Shown here one piece after another: positions 1 to 8,696 of a stretch of DNA of 64,000 nucleotides (positions within the stretch are counted from its first letter, which is position 1; every line of letters starts with the position of its first letter). This stretch comes from JL08 sp963765555 (GTDB lineage Bacteria; Pseudomonadota; Alphaproteobacteria; Rhodobacterales; Rhodobacteraceae). Location: assembly GCA_963765555.1 (NCBI GenBank), contig CAVXWX010000012.1, forward strand, positions 310,001 to 374,000, written 5' to 3'. The notes beneath the pieces are model-generated. The model was not told the DNA's origin. It ran no database searches and saw nothing but the letters and a program-made list of their open reading frames with translations. The translations under genes and the position numbers were made by a program.

Positions 1-47
1 GTTGCGGCGTCCATCGCCGCCTTCAGGTCATCAAGATCATCGCTCAT
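1..47 (-). CDS. Partial gene downstream of ECF sigma factor (N-terminus only)
   Basis: Only the first 15 or so codons lie in the window (MSDDLDDLKAAMDAAT). The ATG overlaps the sigma factor stop codon as ATGA, and an AGAGG ribosome-binding site sits seven bases upstream, so it is translationally coupled to the sigma factor. In related bacteria the gene after this kind of ECF factor often encodes a membrane-linked von Willebrand-type or anti-sigma-like protein. That is only a contextual guess, because no domain is visible here. Confidence 0.6.
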   Translation of the reverse strand, partial: MSDDLDDLKAAMDAA

Positions 48-580
48 GTCTGATCCTCTTGTTCGCGCAGGGCGCGCAGGTGTTTCTTGGCTTCGGATAT
101 CCGCCAGCTGATCGTACCTTCGGACACGCCCAGAACGGCGGCGGCATCGCGATGCGTCATATCATCCAGCACCAGCGCCAGCGTGTCGCGCAGATCGTCT
201 GGCAATGCGGTCATTGCTGTGGTCAGCCAATCAATCTGTTGGGCGGTGTCGGCATCGGCCCCGCGCCGGTTCAGTTCCCAATCACCCCACCCATCGGCCG
301 CGCGCGCATGGGTGGCACGTCTGCGCCGCCTGTCATGGGCCGCGTTGACCACAACGCGATACAACCAAGTGGTCAGCTTTGCATCACCGCGAAAGGCGCG
401 CAGTTTCGCAGGCAGGGCGGCGCAGATATCCTGCGTCAGGTCTTCCGCTTCATGTTGTGATCCGGTCAGGCGAAAGGCCAGCCGGAACACACCGTCATAG
501 CGCCGCGCCAACAGCGCCGCAAAGGCGGCGCCATCGCCACCTGCGGCCGCAAGGGCCAGGTCATCGTCGCTTGCATCCAT
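44..580 (-). CDS. ECF-type RNA polymerase sigma factor
   Basis: A 178-residue sigma-70 family protein of extracytoplasmic-function size, which would direct RNA polymerase to a small regulon. Region 2 is seen in the segment AFRLTGSQHEAEDLTQDIC followed by the TTWLYRVVVNAA motif. Region 4 is the C-terminal helix-turn-helix HRDAAAVLGVSEGTISWRIS. I chose the ATG at 580 because AAAGG lies about eight bases before it; an in-frame ATG two codons upstream is too close to that site. It heads a two-gene unit whose second gene, starting with an ATGA overlap, runs off the left edge and may be its regulator. The stimulus cannot be read from sequence. Confidence 0.88.
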   Translation of the reverse strand: MDASDDDLALAAAGGDGAAFAALLARRYDGVFRLAFRLTGSQHEAEDLTQDICAALPAKLRAFRGDAKLTTWLYRVVVNAAHDRRRRRATHARAADGWGDWELNRRGADADTAQQIDWLTTAMTALPDDLRDTLALVLDDMTHRDAAAVLGVSEGTISWRISEAKKHLRALREQEDQT

Positions 581-664
581 TCGCATCACCTTTGTTGGAC
601 GCAGGCGGTTGGTCAATCCTTGGGGGTGCGATGATATTTTTTTCACCTAATTGGGTGTTGGCCG

Positions 665-1654
665 TCAGGGCGCGGGAAAGCGCGCCAGCATTGTGTCCAA
701 TGCGCCGCTGTCGTCCAGAACCAGTCGCACGGGCAAGGTGATCACGTGCCTGCGGAACTCGGGCGGTAACCGGACGGCATCTTTTTCCGTCGTCACCAGT
801 TGCGCACCCTGTTGCAACGCATCAGCTTCAAGCCGGCGCATCAGGGTCGGGGTCAATTCCTGATGATCATCCAGCGCTTCGCCGTGGACCACGTCGGCCC
901 CCAGATGGCGCAGCGTTGCAAAAAACTTTTCCGGATGCCCGATCCCTGCAAAGGCCAGATAACGTCCATCATTCCATTGCATGCCGGTGTTCAAAGGGAT
1001 CAGCGCGCCGGTGATGTGGGGCACGGTCACTTTTGCCCCCCACTGTTGTCTGAACCGCGTTTGCGACTCATCCGAACCGATCGAAATAACCGCATCCGCG
1101 CGCGCCAGTCCGGTTTCAACCGGTTCGCGCAACGGCCCTGCAGGCAGGCATTTTCCATTGCCGAACCCTTTGTCTGCATCCACCACCACCAGCGCCAGAT
1201 CGTAGACCAGCGCAGGGTTCTGAAATCCGTCATCCAGCACCACGATGCTGGCCCCGGCCTGAACCGCACGGTCTGCCCCTGCTGCGCGGTCTTCTGATAC
1301 CCAGACTTCGGCGAAGGCGGCCAGCAACAACGGTTCGTCGCCGACCTGATGCGCCTTGTGGGTGGCGGGATTGACCTGAACCGGCCCTTTTAGCGTTCCG
1401 CCATAGCCGCGCGACACCACATGCACCACATGGCCCCGATCACGCAGCCGTTCGATCAGGGCGATCACGGTTGGTGTTTTTCCGGTGCCGCCCGCGTTCA
1501 GATTGCCGACACAGATCACCGGTACATCCATCTTTTTCGGTACGCCCTTGGCCAACCGCCGCGCTGTTGCCTGCGCATAAACAGCCCCTAACGGGGCAAG
1601 CAGGACCGATTGCCAACTGCCGGACGAATACCAGAATTCGGGTGGGCGCGTCAT
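665..1654 (-). CDS. lpxK: Tetraacyldisaccharide 4'-kinase
   Basis: LpxK phosphorylates the 4' position of the lipid A disaccharide at the inner membrane, using ATP. The 329-residue length is normal for the family. The N-terminal membrane-associated helix is followed by the P-loop NAGGTGKTPT (GGTGKT at residues 55-60) and the VVSRGYGG motif; the C-terminal half has the typical TTEKDAVRLP segment. The ATG at 1654 overlaps the waaA stop codon as ATGA, so the two genes are coupled. It is the last gene of the pmbA-cysQ-DUF4170-waaA-lpxK unit and completes a lipid A/Kdo assembly pair. Confidence 0.95.
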   Translation of the reverse strand: MTRPPEFWYSSGSWQSVLLAPLGAVYAQATARRLAKGVPKKMDVPVICVGNLNAGGTGKTPTVIALIERLRDRGHVVHVVSRGYGGTLKGPVQVNPATHKAHQVGDEPLLLAAFAEVWVSEDRAAGADRAVQAGASIVVLDDGFQNPALVYDLALVVVDADKGFGNGKCLPAGPLREPVETGLARADAVISIGSDESQTRFRQQWGAKVTVPHITGALIPLNTGMQWNDGRYLAFAGIGHPEKFFATLRHLGADVVHGEALDDHQELTPTLMRRLEADALQQGAQLVTTEKDAVRLPPEFRRHVITLPVRLVLDDSGALDTMLARFPAP

Positions 1655-2880
1655 TGGGATGTCTCCGCGTCCAGCGCATCCTGCATCAGATCGACCACAC
1701 GGTCGGTCAGTTCGGCACCTTCCGATACAATCTCCCAACCGGCATGTGCCATCGACGCGGCAAGATCGGGCGCGATCAAACGCAACACCGACGTTCCCAA
1801 CCCGTCAGCATCCTTGACGATACGTGCGGCACCGGCCGACGCAAGGCGGGAATAGGAATCCAGATGATCCCCCACATTCGGTCCGTACAGGATTGCTGAC
1901 CCAAGTGCCGCAGCAACAAACGGATCACGCCCGCCATATCCCGACACCAGAGAACTGCCGACAAACGCCAATGGCGCAAGCCGGTACCACAGGCCAAGAT
2001 CGTCGGGGGAATCCACCACAAGGACTTGTGTCAATTCGTCAGCCGCATTCCCATGCGCCCAGTTCGACACGCGCAAGCCCTGAGACGCAACGCGATCGGC
2101 CAGTTTTTCATTCGGTGTTGCCGACACCAGTATCAGAAGCAGGCGGTGCGCCAGTCGGGCGGCGGTGCGGTGCGCCTGAAGAACCAGATCAACTTCGTCG
2201 GGCTGCACATCGGCGGCCAGCCAGATCGGGCGTCCGGCCAACTGGTTTGCCAGATCATCCAGTTCGTCCATGTTGCAGGGCAGCGCCTGACCGCCGGGGC
2301 GAAGCAGGGGCGTAAGCTCGACCGATTTCGGGGTCAATCCAATTTTCAAAAGTCTTTGGCGTGCCGTATCCGATTGCGCCATGATTACGGAAAAACATTT
2401 CAAAAGCTGTCGTGTCACTTCGGGAAACCAGCGTTCCTTGCGGCTGTCAAAGCCGTTTTCGCTGGCATCGATCAGAAACAGCGGCACTTTGCGATCAGCC
2501 GCATTCAACACCATGTTGGGCCGCAAAAAACCCCCGGTCCAAAGGCAGACATCAGGGGCCCAATGATCCAGAAATCGCGCCACAGTTGCGGGATGATCCG
2601 CAGGCAAAGCTTCGGTGATGATTTCTTTTTGGGAAATCGTCAGTTTGTCGATCCGTTTCTGGCTGACCAGCGCCGGATCATATGTGATCAATATCGTGAT
2701 CGCGCCACGTTGCGCAGCCAAGCGACCTGTCAGATCGACAAGCGCAACAAGACGCGTGGGGCTGGTGGCGTGCGCCCAGACAAGTTCCCCCTTGGGGCGT
2801 GGCCTGACGGGTGTGTAGTCGGGAACGGGCCCACGCTTTACATATGCGCGATAGGCCGCAAGGCTGAGTGATCGCGCCAT
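1651..2880 (-). CDS. waaA: 3-deoxy-D-manno-octulosonic acid (Kdo) transferase
   Basis: WaaA (KdtA) transfers Kdo from CMP-Kdo to lipid IVA at the cytoplasmic face of the inner membrane, the first step of lipopolysaccharide core synthesis. The protein is 409 residues. It has the GT30-type N-terminal domain and the conserved LGLWYRLAPLAFVGSSL segment in the C-terminal half, followed by GGRDPFVAAALGSAILYGP, which forms the nucleotide-sugar site. The ATG at 2880 starts MARSLSLAAYRAY, shortly after the DUF4170 gene stop. The lpxK start is coupled to its stop codon. The usual long N-terminal membrane anchor is short here but comparable to other alphaproteobacterial members. Confidence 0.93.
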   Translation of the reverse strand: MARSLSLAAYRAYVKRGPVPDYTPVRPRPKGELVWAHATSPTRLVALVDLTGRLAAQRGAITILITYDPALVSQKRIDKLTISQKEIITEALPADHPATVARFLDHWAPDVCLWTGGFLRPNMVLNAADRKVPLFLIDASENGFDSRKERWFPEVTRQLLKCFSVIMAQSDTARQRLLKIGLTPKSVELTPLLRPGGQALPCNMDELDDLANQLAGRPIWLAADVQPDEVDLVLQAHRTAARLAHRLLLILVSATPNEKLADRVASQGLRVSNWAHGNAADELTQVLVVDSPDDLGLWYRLAPLAFVGSSLVSGYGGRDPFVAAALGSAILYGPNVGDHLDSYSRLASAGAARIVKDADGLGTSVLRLIAPDLAASMAHAGWEIVSEGAELTDRVVDLMQDALDAETSQ

Positions 2881-2887
2881 CCGGCCA

Positions 2888-3130
2888 TTATTCCAGTTCT
2901 TCGGTCGAAGACGCTTCGGCCTCTTCATCGCGCAAGCGGTGCAGATGCGCGATGAAATAACGCATATGTGCATTGTCGACTGTGCGCTGCGCTTCGGATT
3001 TCCACGCATTATAGGCGCTGTCGTAATCGGGGAAGATGCCGACAATATGGATGTCGTCGACGTCTTTGAACGTATTGCGGGTTGGATCGACCAACTCGCC
3101 TCCAAAGACAAGATGCAGGCGTTGGGTCAT
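2888..3130 (-). CDS. DUF4170 domain small protein
   Basis: An 80-residue protein starting MTQRLHLVFGGELVDPT, with the DUF4170 signature (VFGGEL, then NAWKSEAQRTVDNAHMRYFI). The family is confined largely to alphaproteobacteria, has no assigned function, and is typically found just upstream of waaA, as here (seven bases separate the genes). It has no signal peptide or membrane segment and ends in a glutamate-rich tail. AAAGGGA lies roughly ten bases before the ATG. A role in lipopolysaccharide assembly is inferred only from this position. Confidence 0.85.
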   Translation of the reverse strand: MTQRLHLVFGGELVDPTRNTFKDVDDIHIVGIFPDYDSAYNAWKSEAQRTVDNAHMRYFIAHLHRLRDEEAEASSTEELE

Positions 3131-3194
3131 ATCGCGTGTCCCTTTGGTTACAGTGTTTCGATTGTGCGCCAACCTACGGAATTGGCCTGTCGCG

Positions 3195-3990
3195 TCAAGC
3201 TGCAGGGCGGGGCGCATGCCCCAGTGCTGTCATGATCTGGCTGTGAACAGCGAAACCGCCGGACACAACGCCATTCAACATCGGGCGCGCGTTATTGAAC
3301 AGCAATTGCGCGCCGGTCTTGTCGGTACAAATGGCCCCTGCCTCGTTCAGAATCAGATGACCGGCGGCGATATCCCATTCCCAGCTGTCGCGCAGGGTCA
3401 GCATGGCATCGAACCGCCCTTCGGCCACCAATGCCAGCCGATAGGCCAGCGACGGGCGATAGGCGCGTGTGATTTGCGGAACACCAAGCGGCCAGTGAAC
3501 TTCGGAAAGATTGGGACGCGCGGCCAGAACCTGCGCGCCAGCCAGATCGGCCGTGTCCGTCGCGCGAATGGGCAGGCCGTTCAGAAACGCCCCTTGCCCC
3601 TGCGCCGCACTATAAAGTTTGTCGCGCAAAGGCAGGTATATAACCGCTGCCGTAACAACGCCCTTATGCGCAATTGCAAGGGCATGCGCCCAAGTGCGCG
3701 ATCCTTCGACAAAACTGCGCGTGCCATCGATCGGGTCTATGATGAATACCGGTCTCTTTGTCCAAACGCGCGGTGGTGTCTTCGGTTTCTTCCGACAACC
3801 AGCCATAGTCGGGCCGCGCGGGGCGCAATGTGCGTTCCAGCATATCATTCACCGCCAGATCGGCCTCGGTCACAGGGCCGGCGCCATCGGGCTTGTCCCA
3901 TCTGACGGCATCCGCGCCGGTGAATTTTGTCGCAATATCCCCTGCGGCCCGTGCCGCATCGATCAACAGCGTCAGATCATTTTCCGGCAA
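3195..3990 (-). CDS. Inositol monophosphatase family (CysQ/SuhB-like) phosphatase, frameshifted
   Basis: Mg-dependent sugar-phosphate or 3'-phosphoadenosine phosphatase of the inositol monophosphatase family. The N-terminal frame (from a probable TTG at 3990) shows GPVTEADLAVNDML and GWLSEETED, the first metal-binding motifs. The rest, including the hallmark DPIDGTRSFVEGS and WEWDIAAGHLILNEAGA, is in another frame. The frames meet near 3753 (plus-strand ggtctc). The two parts together hold one base too many, and dropping one base there gives a continuous LDKEPVFIIDPIDGT. The full product would be about 264 residues, normal for the family. The start lies inside the end of pmbA. Given many similar shifts in this window I think this is a sequence error, not a pseudogene. 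Confidence 0.8.
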
Positions 3991-5325
3991 GGGTCATCCC
4001 TTCTACCAGAACAGACGGCACCACACGGCTAAGATGCGTGCGCGCATCGTTCGCGGGGATCAGACGGGCCAGCATATCGCGCAGATTTCCGGCTATGGTG
4101 CATTCATTGACCGGATGGCTGATCTGTCCGTTTTCGATCCAGAGCCCTGCCGCCCCGCGCGAATAATCACCCGTGTTGGGGTTGATCGTTGACCCGATCA
4201 TGGATGTCACCAGCAATCCGGTGCCCATATCGCGGATCAGGTCTTCCTTGCTTTGCGTACCTTGGGTCAGCGAGATGTTCCAGTTTGACGGAGAAGGCGG
4301 GCCGGATGTGCCGCGCGCGGCGTTGGCCGTGGATGCCATGCCCAGTTTGCGCGCCGTTGCCAGATCAAGTGTCCAGCCGGTCAAAACGCCGTTTTCGATG
4401 ATGTTGCGCGGTCTGCGTTGCCAGACCTTCGGCATCAAACGGGCGCGATCCGGATGTGCGGACGCGATGCGGGTTTTCGACCAGCGAAAGATGCGCAGGC
4501 AAAACGCTTTGGCCCAACCCATCGCGCAGCCAGGATGCACCACGGGAAATGGCCATCCCGTTAATTGCTGACAGAAGATGGCCGATCAAAGATGATGAAA
4601 TACGTTCGTCAAACAGCACCGGATAGCTGCCGGTCGGGGGTTGTACCGCACCAATCCGGGCCAGCGCGCGCAGTCCGGCGGTTTCGCCAATATCTTCGGG
4701 GCTTCGCAAATCTGACTGGAACAGGCGGCTGTCACCATCATAGTCCCGCTCCATGCCCGTTCCGGTTCCGGCAATGGCAACGCAGGACATTGCGCGATCT
4801 GTGCGGCTATACCCACCGGAAAACCCGTTTGTCGCCGCCAGATGCACCTGACGTGCGCCATAGGCGGCGGTAGCGGATTGGACTTGCGTAATCCCGTCGA
4901 CAGCCAGCGCTGCCGCTTCGGCGCGTTCGGCGTCCTGTTGCAATGCCGCCGGATCGGGTTCAGCCGTCAGGATCAGCCAGTTCCAACGCTGCAATATCCC
5001 AGTCGCGTGCCAGGTCTGCAGGGTCCGCCAGCCCGATATAAGGGTCTTCCGGGGCCTCGCGCGCCATTGCAACGGCGCGTTGCGCCATTTCCGTCAGGGT
5101 TTGCGGCCGCGTATCGGATGCAGACACGTTGGCCTGTCGTTGGCCCACCAGAACCCGCAGCCCGATATCGATGCCTTCGGATCGCTCGGCCTGTTCAAGC
5201 CGCCCCGCGCGCACGTCGATTGACACGCTTGTGCCTTGCACCGCCATCGCATCGGCGCTGTCTGCACCTGCCTTTTGCGCCGCCTGTAACAGGTCGTTCG
5301 TCAGTTGCTCCAATGATTGGGTCAT
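3977..5325 (-). CDS. pmbA: TldD/PmbA family metallopeptidase, frameshifted twice
   Basis: PmbA (TldE) is a non-metal-binding partner of the TldD peptidase, which cleaves unfolded or modified peptides. The start at 5325 (MTQSLEQLTNDLLQAAQKAG) has AAAGGCAG upstream. The N-terminal part SVSIDVRAGRLEQAERSE, the middle part FSGGYSRTDRAMSCVAIAG with SRGASWLRDGLGQSV, and the C-terminal NPNTGDYSRGAAGLWIENG all match the family but lie in three frames. The shifts fall near 4967 and 4412, each an excess of one base. Corrected length is about 448 residues, as expected. It leads the lipid A gene unit, with the downstream phosphatase start overlapping its end. Confidence 0.82.
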
Positions 5326-5503
5326 AATCTGCCTTTACCGGTTTCAATCCCGAGGTAGCGCCGCTTGGCCCCGCTCGCAAGGGGACAGGGTGGAATGGAG
5401 CTTGCAACCGCAGCGCATTCTTGACGTCCTGACGGGTCTTTGCCCGCGTTTGGAAACCTTGCGTGATCAAAAACACGTCTTCCTTTAAGGAAAGCGCGCA
5501 AAA

Positions 5504-5520
5504 ATTCTGCAGTGCAGAAT
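5504..5520. promoter_or_regulatory. Perfect palindrome upstream of acetyltransferase gene
   Basis: ATTCTGCA, one spacer base, TGCAGAAT: two perfect 8-base arms in an AT-rich stretch 66 bases before the acetyltransferase ATG. A second, shorter palindrome (TTCCTT, T, AAGGAA) lies at 5480-5492. Neither is followed by a T-run, so a terminator is unlikely. An operator for an unidentified dimeric regulator is the simplest reading. Confidence 0.35.
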
Positions 5521-5585
5521 AATTTGTCATGCAAATCTGTTTTTATCAGAGAGCACCGCTATTTTAACGGTCAGGAGACTGACAC

Positions 5586-6206
5586 ATGATCCCTGATACT
5601 GCGCAAGATCTGCTTATTCGCCGACTTTGGGCCGTTGACCAAGAGGCGATCAGCAACCACCTTTTGCGGCTTGACGCCGAAACGCGCCGCGTCCGCTTTG
5701 GGGGTGCCATCAATGATGAAAGCGTCAAGGCATATGCGAGCCGTATTCTGCGCTACGACAGCATCGTGTGTGGTGCCTTTATCAACGGCACCCTGCGGGC
5801 GATTGCAGAATTGCGCGGCCTCTACCGCTCTTGGCCCGCAATGGCCGAAGCTGCTTTTTCGGTTGAACCGGATTGGCAGAATGGTGGCATCGGCGATGCC
5901 TTGTTCGAGCGTGTGATTGCCTTTGCCCGAAACCGGGGCGTCAAGACGTTGTACATGACATGCCTGCGGGAAAACGAACGCATGAGGCATCTTGCCGCCA
6001 AACACCACGCGCAATTGTATTTTTGCCCGGGTGAAGTGGAGGCAACTCTTGACCCGAATTGGCCAACTCCACTTTCGCTGGCGATGGAAATTGCGGACGA
6101 AACCCGGGGAATGACACAAGCCATGTTTCGCTGGCCTGCCCTGTGGCGCAAATCGCATTTGCCAAACAAGGCCGGTTTTACGGACAAGGCTGAAAAACAA
6201 GGCTGA
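5586..6206 (+). CDS. GNAT family N-acetyltransferase
   Basis: A 206-residue acetyl-CoA-dependent N-acetyltransferase. The GNAT fold is supported by the beta4 strand AEAAFSVEPDWQNGGIG, whose QNGGIG is the acetyl-CoA pyrophosphate loop (motif A), followed by ALFERVIAFARNRGVKTLYM. The N-terminus (LIRRLWAVDQEAIS) resembles the first strand and helix of the fold. An AGGAG site lies nine bases before the ATG. It is monocistronic: divergent from pmbA and followed by a strong terminator. The substrate (protein, antibiotic or metabolite) cannot be told from sequence. Confidence 0.85.
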   Translation: MIPDTAQDLLIRRLWAVDQEAISNHLLRLDAETRRVRFGGAINDESVKAYASRILRYDSIVCGAFINGTLRAIAELRGLYRSWPAMAEAAFSVEPDWQNGGIGDALFERVIAFARNRGVKTLYMTCLRENERMRHLAAKHHAQLYFCPGEVEATLDPNWPTPLSLAMEIADETRGMTQAMFRWPALWRKSHLPNKAGFTDKAEKQG

Positions 6207-6218
6207 AAGCGGGAAACA

Positions 6219-6247
6219 AAAAGGGGCAACTGAGTGTCGCCCCTTTT
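6219..6247. terminator. Bidirectional rho-independent terminator
   Basis: AAAAGGGGC, an 11-base loop, GCCCCTTTT. It lies between the convergent acetyltransferase and DUF2125 genes and has T-runs in both orientations, so it can serve both. Confidence 0.85.
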
Positions 6248-6270
6248 CCGAACATTGCTAAGGGAATAGC

Positions 6271-7794
6271 CTACTGAATGCGCTGTCCATTGGCCAGAAC
6301 GTGGCCCTGATCGTTTATTTCGATCTTGGAATTCAGCGTATCTGCGCCTTCGCCCGGAACGGCGAACAGGCCCATCATCATGCGCGCGCCCATCGCCTGT
6401 TCTTCGGGCAGCATGCCCATACCCACCAGTTTGTCGATCAGCCCGTTGCCGCCCACCAGTTTCAGATCAACCGAACCGGTCGGTTTCGGCATCCCGTTGA
6501 ATTCCTGCGTATTGTCAAAGGTAAAGCTGCCCTTGCCGGTCAACGCAGCACCGGCCACCGACACCAGAAGGTTGCGCAGTTCCAGGGAATTCAACTCTCC
6601 CGGCACGGCACCGGAGGCTTCCATGGCGGCAGCAGAGTCGGGGTCCATGAAATCAACCAGAACCTTGGCCTTGCCCGCCAGATCGATATTGATGGTCGCG
6701 GGATCACGCGGCAGCGCACCGGATGGATCGATCATGTTCCACAACGTTTCATCCACCGCGAAATTGCCCAAAGTGATGGCCATGCCGAAATCCTGCTCCT
6801 CGTCGGATTTGGCAATCGGCATGGACAGTTTGAACAGGGTTTCGTCCATGGTGGCCGACAACCCGAACGGAATTTGCGCGCCAATGATGTTCATCGCCGA
6901 ATTACGCGATGTCACATCATAGCTGAGTGTCGACCCGTCCATTGATGCCGCCAGCGACCCGCCCTGAGACGACGTGGTGCCGCTGAAATCGCCATCAACA
7001 GGGTCCTGAACGTTGAATTCCGAATTTCCGCTTTGATAGTCAAAGCCGCCGCTAAACGCGAAACCATCCTTGAACATCGCCGCCACATCAGAACTGTCCA
7101 TCACAAGCGGCAAAGTTCCGGTGCCGTTTGCGGTGATCCCGTTCATCGTCCCTTTGAACGCGCCACGGCCTTCGTTTTCAGGGTCGGATACGTCCAGTTC
7201 GTAAGAAATCGTGCCAATGCGGCTGTCTTGGTTGTATGTGCGGATATCGTCTGTTTTCATCACATGGGTGCCGGCAATATCGGCCACATCCACGCGAAAC
7301 CGAACATCTGCTTCGGAAATGTCTTCACCTTCGACATTCAGGCTGGCCAGCGCCATCGCCATGCGTTCCGCGCTGTAGGTATAGGTCACATCATTGGGCG
7401 CGCCCGATGCCACCATGTCGAATCCGGATTGTGAATAATCAATCTGCGCAGTGGCTGGCGATCCGGTTTCGTCAGCACCGGTGATCTTGATCGGCATGAC
7501 CTCGGGAAACTGGATAGAGACAGTGCCATCGCCATTTTCAGAGAAGGAAATCGTGTCTAGCTCAATCGCAATCGTGCCTTCGGCATCGGGCAAAACCATC
7601 GACATTGTGATGTCCGAAACGGTCAGGTCACCGCCCGACGCGTTTTCAGTCGCGTCAACGCTATATCCCATGCCTTCCAGATACCCGCGCCAGTCAGACC
7701 AGATTTCCGCAGCGGTTACATCGGCAATGGCGGATTGGGCACCCAGAATAAGGGCCAGGGCGCTCGCAGTGCCCACGTGTTTTGAAATAAGCAT
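6271..7794 (-). CDS. DUF2125 domain exported protein
   Basis: A 507-residue protein with a Sec signal peptide (MLISKHVGTASALALILGAQ, cleavage after AIA near residue 24) and a long beta-rich body. The family is DUF2125, common in alphaproteobacteria and of unknown function; its repetitive beta pattern suggests a periplasmic lipid-interacting protein, but this is inference. Acidic residues predominate, as expected for a marine organism's exported protein. I chose the ATG at 7794 because GAAAGGG precedes it and it begins the signal peptide. It is monocistronic, ending at a bidirectional terminator. Confidence 0.8.
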   Translation of the reverse strand: MLISKHVGTASALALILGAQSAIADVTAAEIWSDWRGYLEGMGYSVDATENASGGDLTVSDITMSMVLPDAEGTIAIELDTISFSENGDGTVSIQFPEVMPIKITGADETGSPATAQIDYSQSGFDMVASGAPNDVTYTYSAERMAMALASLNVEGEDISEADVRFRVDVADIAGTHVMKTDDIRTYNQDSRIGTISYELDVSDPENEGRGAFKGTMNGITANGTGTLPLVMDSSDVAAMFKDGFAFSGGFDYQSGNSEFNVQDPVDGDFSGTTSSQGGSLAASMDGSTLSYDVTSRNSAMNIIGAQIPFGLSATMDETLFKLSMPIAKSDEEQDFGMAITLGNFAVDETLWNMIDPSGALPRDPATINIDLAGKAKVLVDFMDPDSAAAMEASGAVPGELNSLELRNLLVSVAGAALTGKGSFTFDNTQEFNGMPKPTGSVDLKLVGGNGLIDKLVGMGMLPEEQAMGARMMMGLFAVPGEGADTLNSKIEINDQGHVLANGQRIQ

Positions 7795-7898
7795 TGTGAA
7801 CCCTTTCTCGGTCAAATGATGCTTCTATGCTCAGGCTATGGCAATCAATGGTCAAGAGGGCAAGGGCTGGACCCTTGCAGATGCGCGGTTTACCACTT

Positions 7899-7912
7899 TG
7901 TGACCGTTCACA
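7899..7912. promoter_or_regulatory. TGTGA/TCACA inverted repeat before SDR gene
   Basis: TGTGA, four bases, TCACA, ending 34 bases before the SDR ATG. The half-sites are those of a CRP-type site but the spacer is four bases rather than six, so a different dimeric regulator (for example TetR or GntR type) is as likely. It could control the SDR-crotonase pair. Confidence 0.3.
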
Positions 7913-7946
7913 TAAAGGTGCGGTGGCAAGAACAGGTAGGTGACAC

Positions 7947-8696
7947 ATGAACATGACAGGCAAAACGGTAATGATAACTGGCGCAAGCCGTGGCATCGGT
8001 GCTGCGGCGGCCCGTATTTTTGCAGATGCCGGGGCCAATGTGGCGCTTGTGGCGCGCAGTCAGGATGCGATTGCCGGACTTGCACAGGAAATAGGGGATG
8101 CGGCTTTGGCCATTCCCTGCGACGTCAGCCGCTACTGGGAGGTAGAGGCGGCGGTGAACGCGACGGTCAAAACTTTTGGCGGACTGGATGTGCTGATCAA
8201 CAACGCCGGTGTGATCGAACCTATTTCGCACCTGTCAGCAGCCGATCCCGAGGCTTGGGGACACGTGATCGATATCAACCTGAAAGGTGTCTTTAACGGC
8301 ATGCGCGCGGCGCTTCCGGTGATGGAATCTGCCGGTGGTGGATCGATCCTGACGATCAGTTCGGGCGCGGCCCATGGGCCCGTCGAAGCATGGAGCCATT
8401 ATTGCGCGTCCAAAGCTGCCGTTGCGATGCTGACGCGCTGCGTCGATCTGGAATCTGCGGACAAGGGCATTCGCGCGATTGGCCTGTCACCCGGTACGGT
8501 TGCCACAGAAATGCAGCGCGAAATAAAGGCCAGTGGCGTCAACCCCGTCAGTCAGCTGGACTGGGATGTACACATCCCCGCCGATTGGCCTGCCCGCGCC
8601 CTTTTATGGATGTGCAGTGCCGATGCGAACGACTGGCTTGGTCGTGAAATCTCGTTGCGGGATGAAGACATCCGCAAACAGGTGGGCCTGATATGA
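7947..8696 (+). CDS. Short-chain dehydrogenase/reductase (SDR)
   Basis: A 249-residue classical SDR that uses NAD(P)(H) to oxidise or reduce a hydroxyl/carbonyl substrate. Visible are the cofactor motif TGASRGIG (residues 11-18), the NNAG structural motif, and the catalytic Tyr and Lys in SHYCASK (about residues 151 and 155), with the Ser in ISSGAAHG. The stop overlaps the next gene's ATG as ATGA, so it is coupled to a crotonase-like gene, suggesting an acyl-CoA or hydroxyacyl substrate. The exact substrate is unknown. A TGTGA/TCACA inverted repeat lies just upstream. Confidence 0.9.
   Translation: MNMTGKTVMITGASRGIGAAAARIFADAGANVALVARSQDAIAGLAQEIGDAALAIPCDVSRYWEVEAAVNATVKTFGGLDVLINNAGVIEPISHLSAADPEAWGHVIDINLKGVFNGMRAALPVMESAGGGSILTISSGAAHGPVEAWSHYCASKAAVAMLTRCVDLESADKGIRAIGLSPGTVATEMQREIKASGVNPVSQLDWDVHIPADWPARALLWMCSADANDWLGREISLRDEDIRKQVGLI

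Noticed and set aside
7860..7878. Stem-loop GCAAGGG-CTGGA-CCCTTGC
   Set aside because: No T-run and lies between divergent genes, so not a terminator; too small to call an RNA element.
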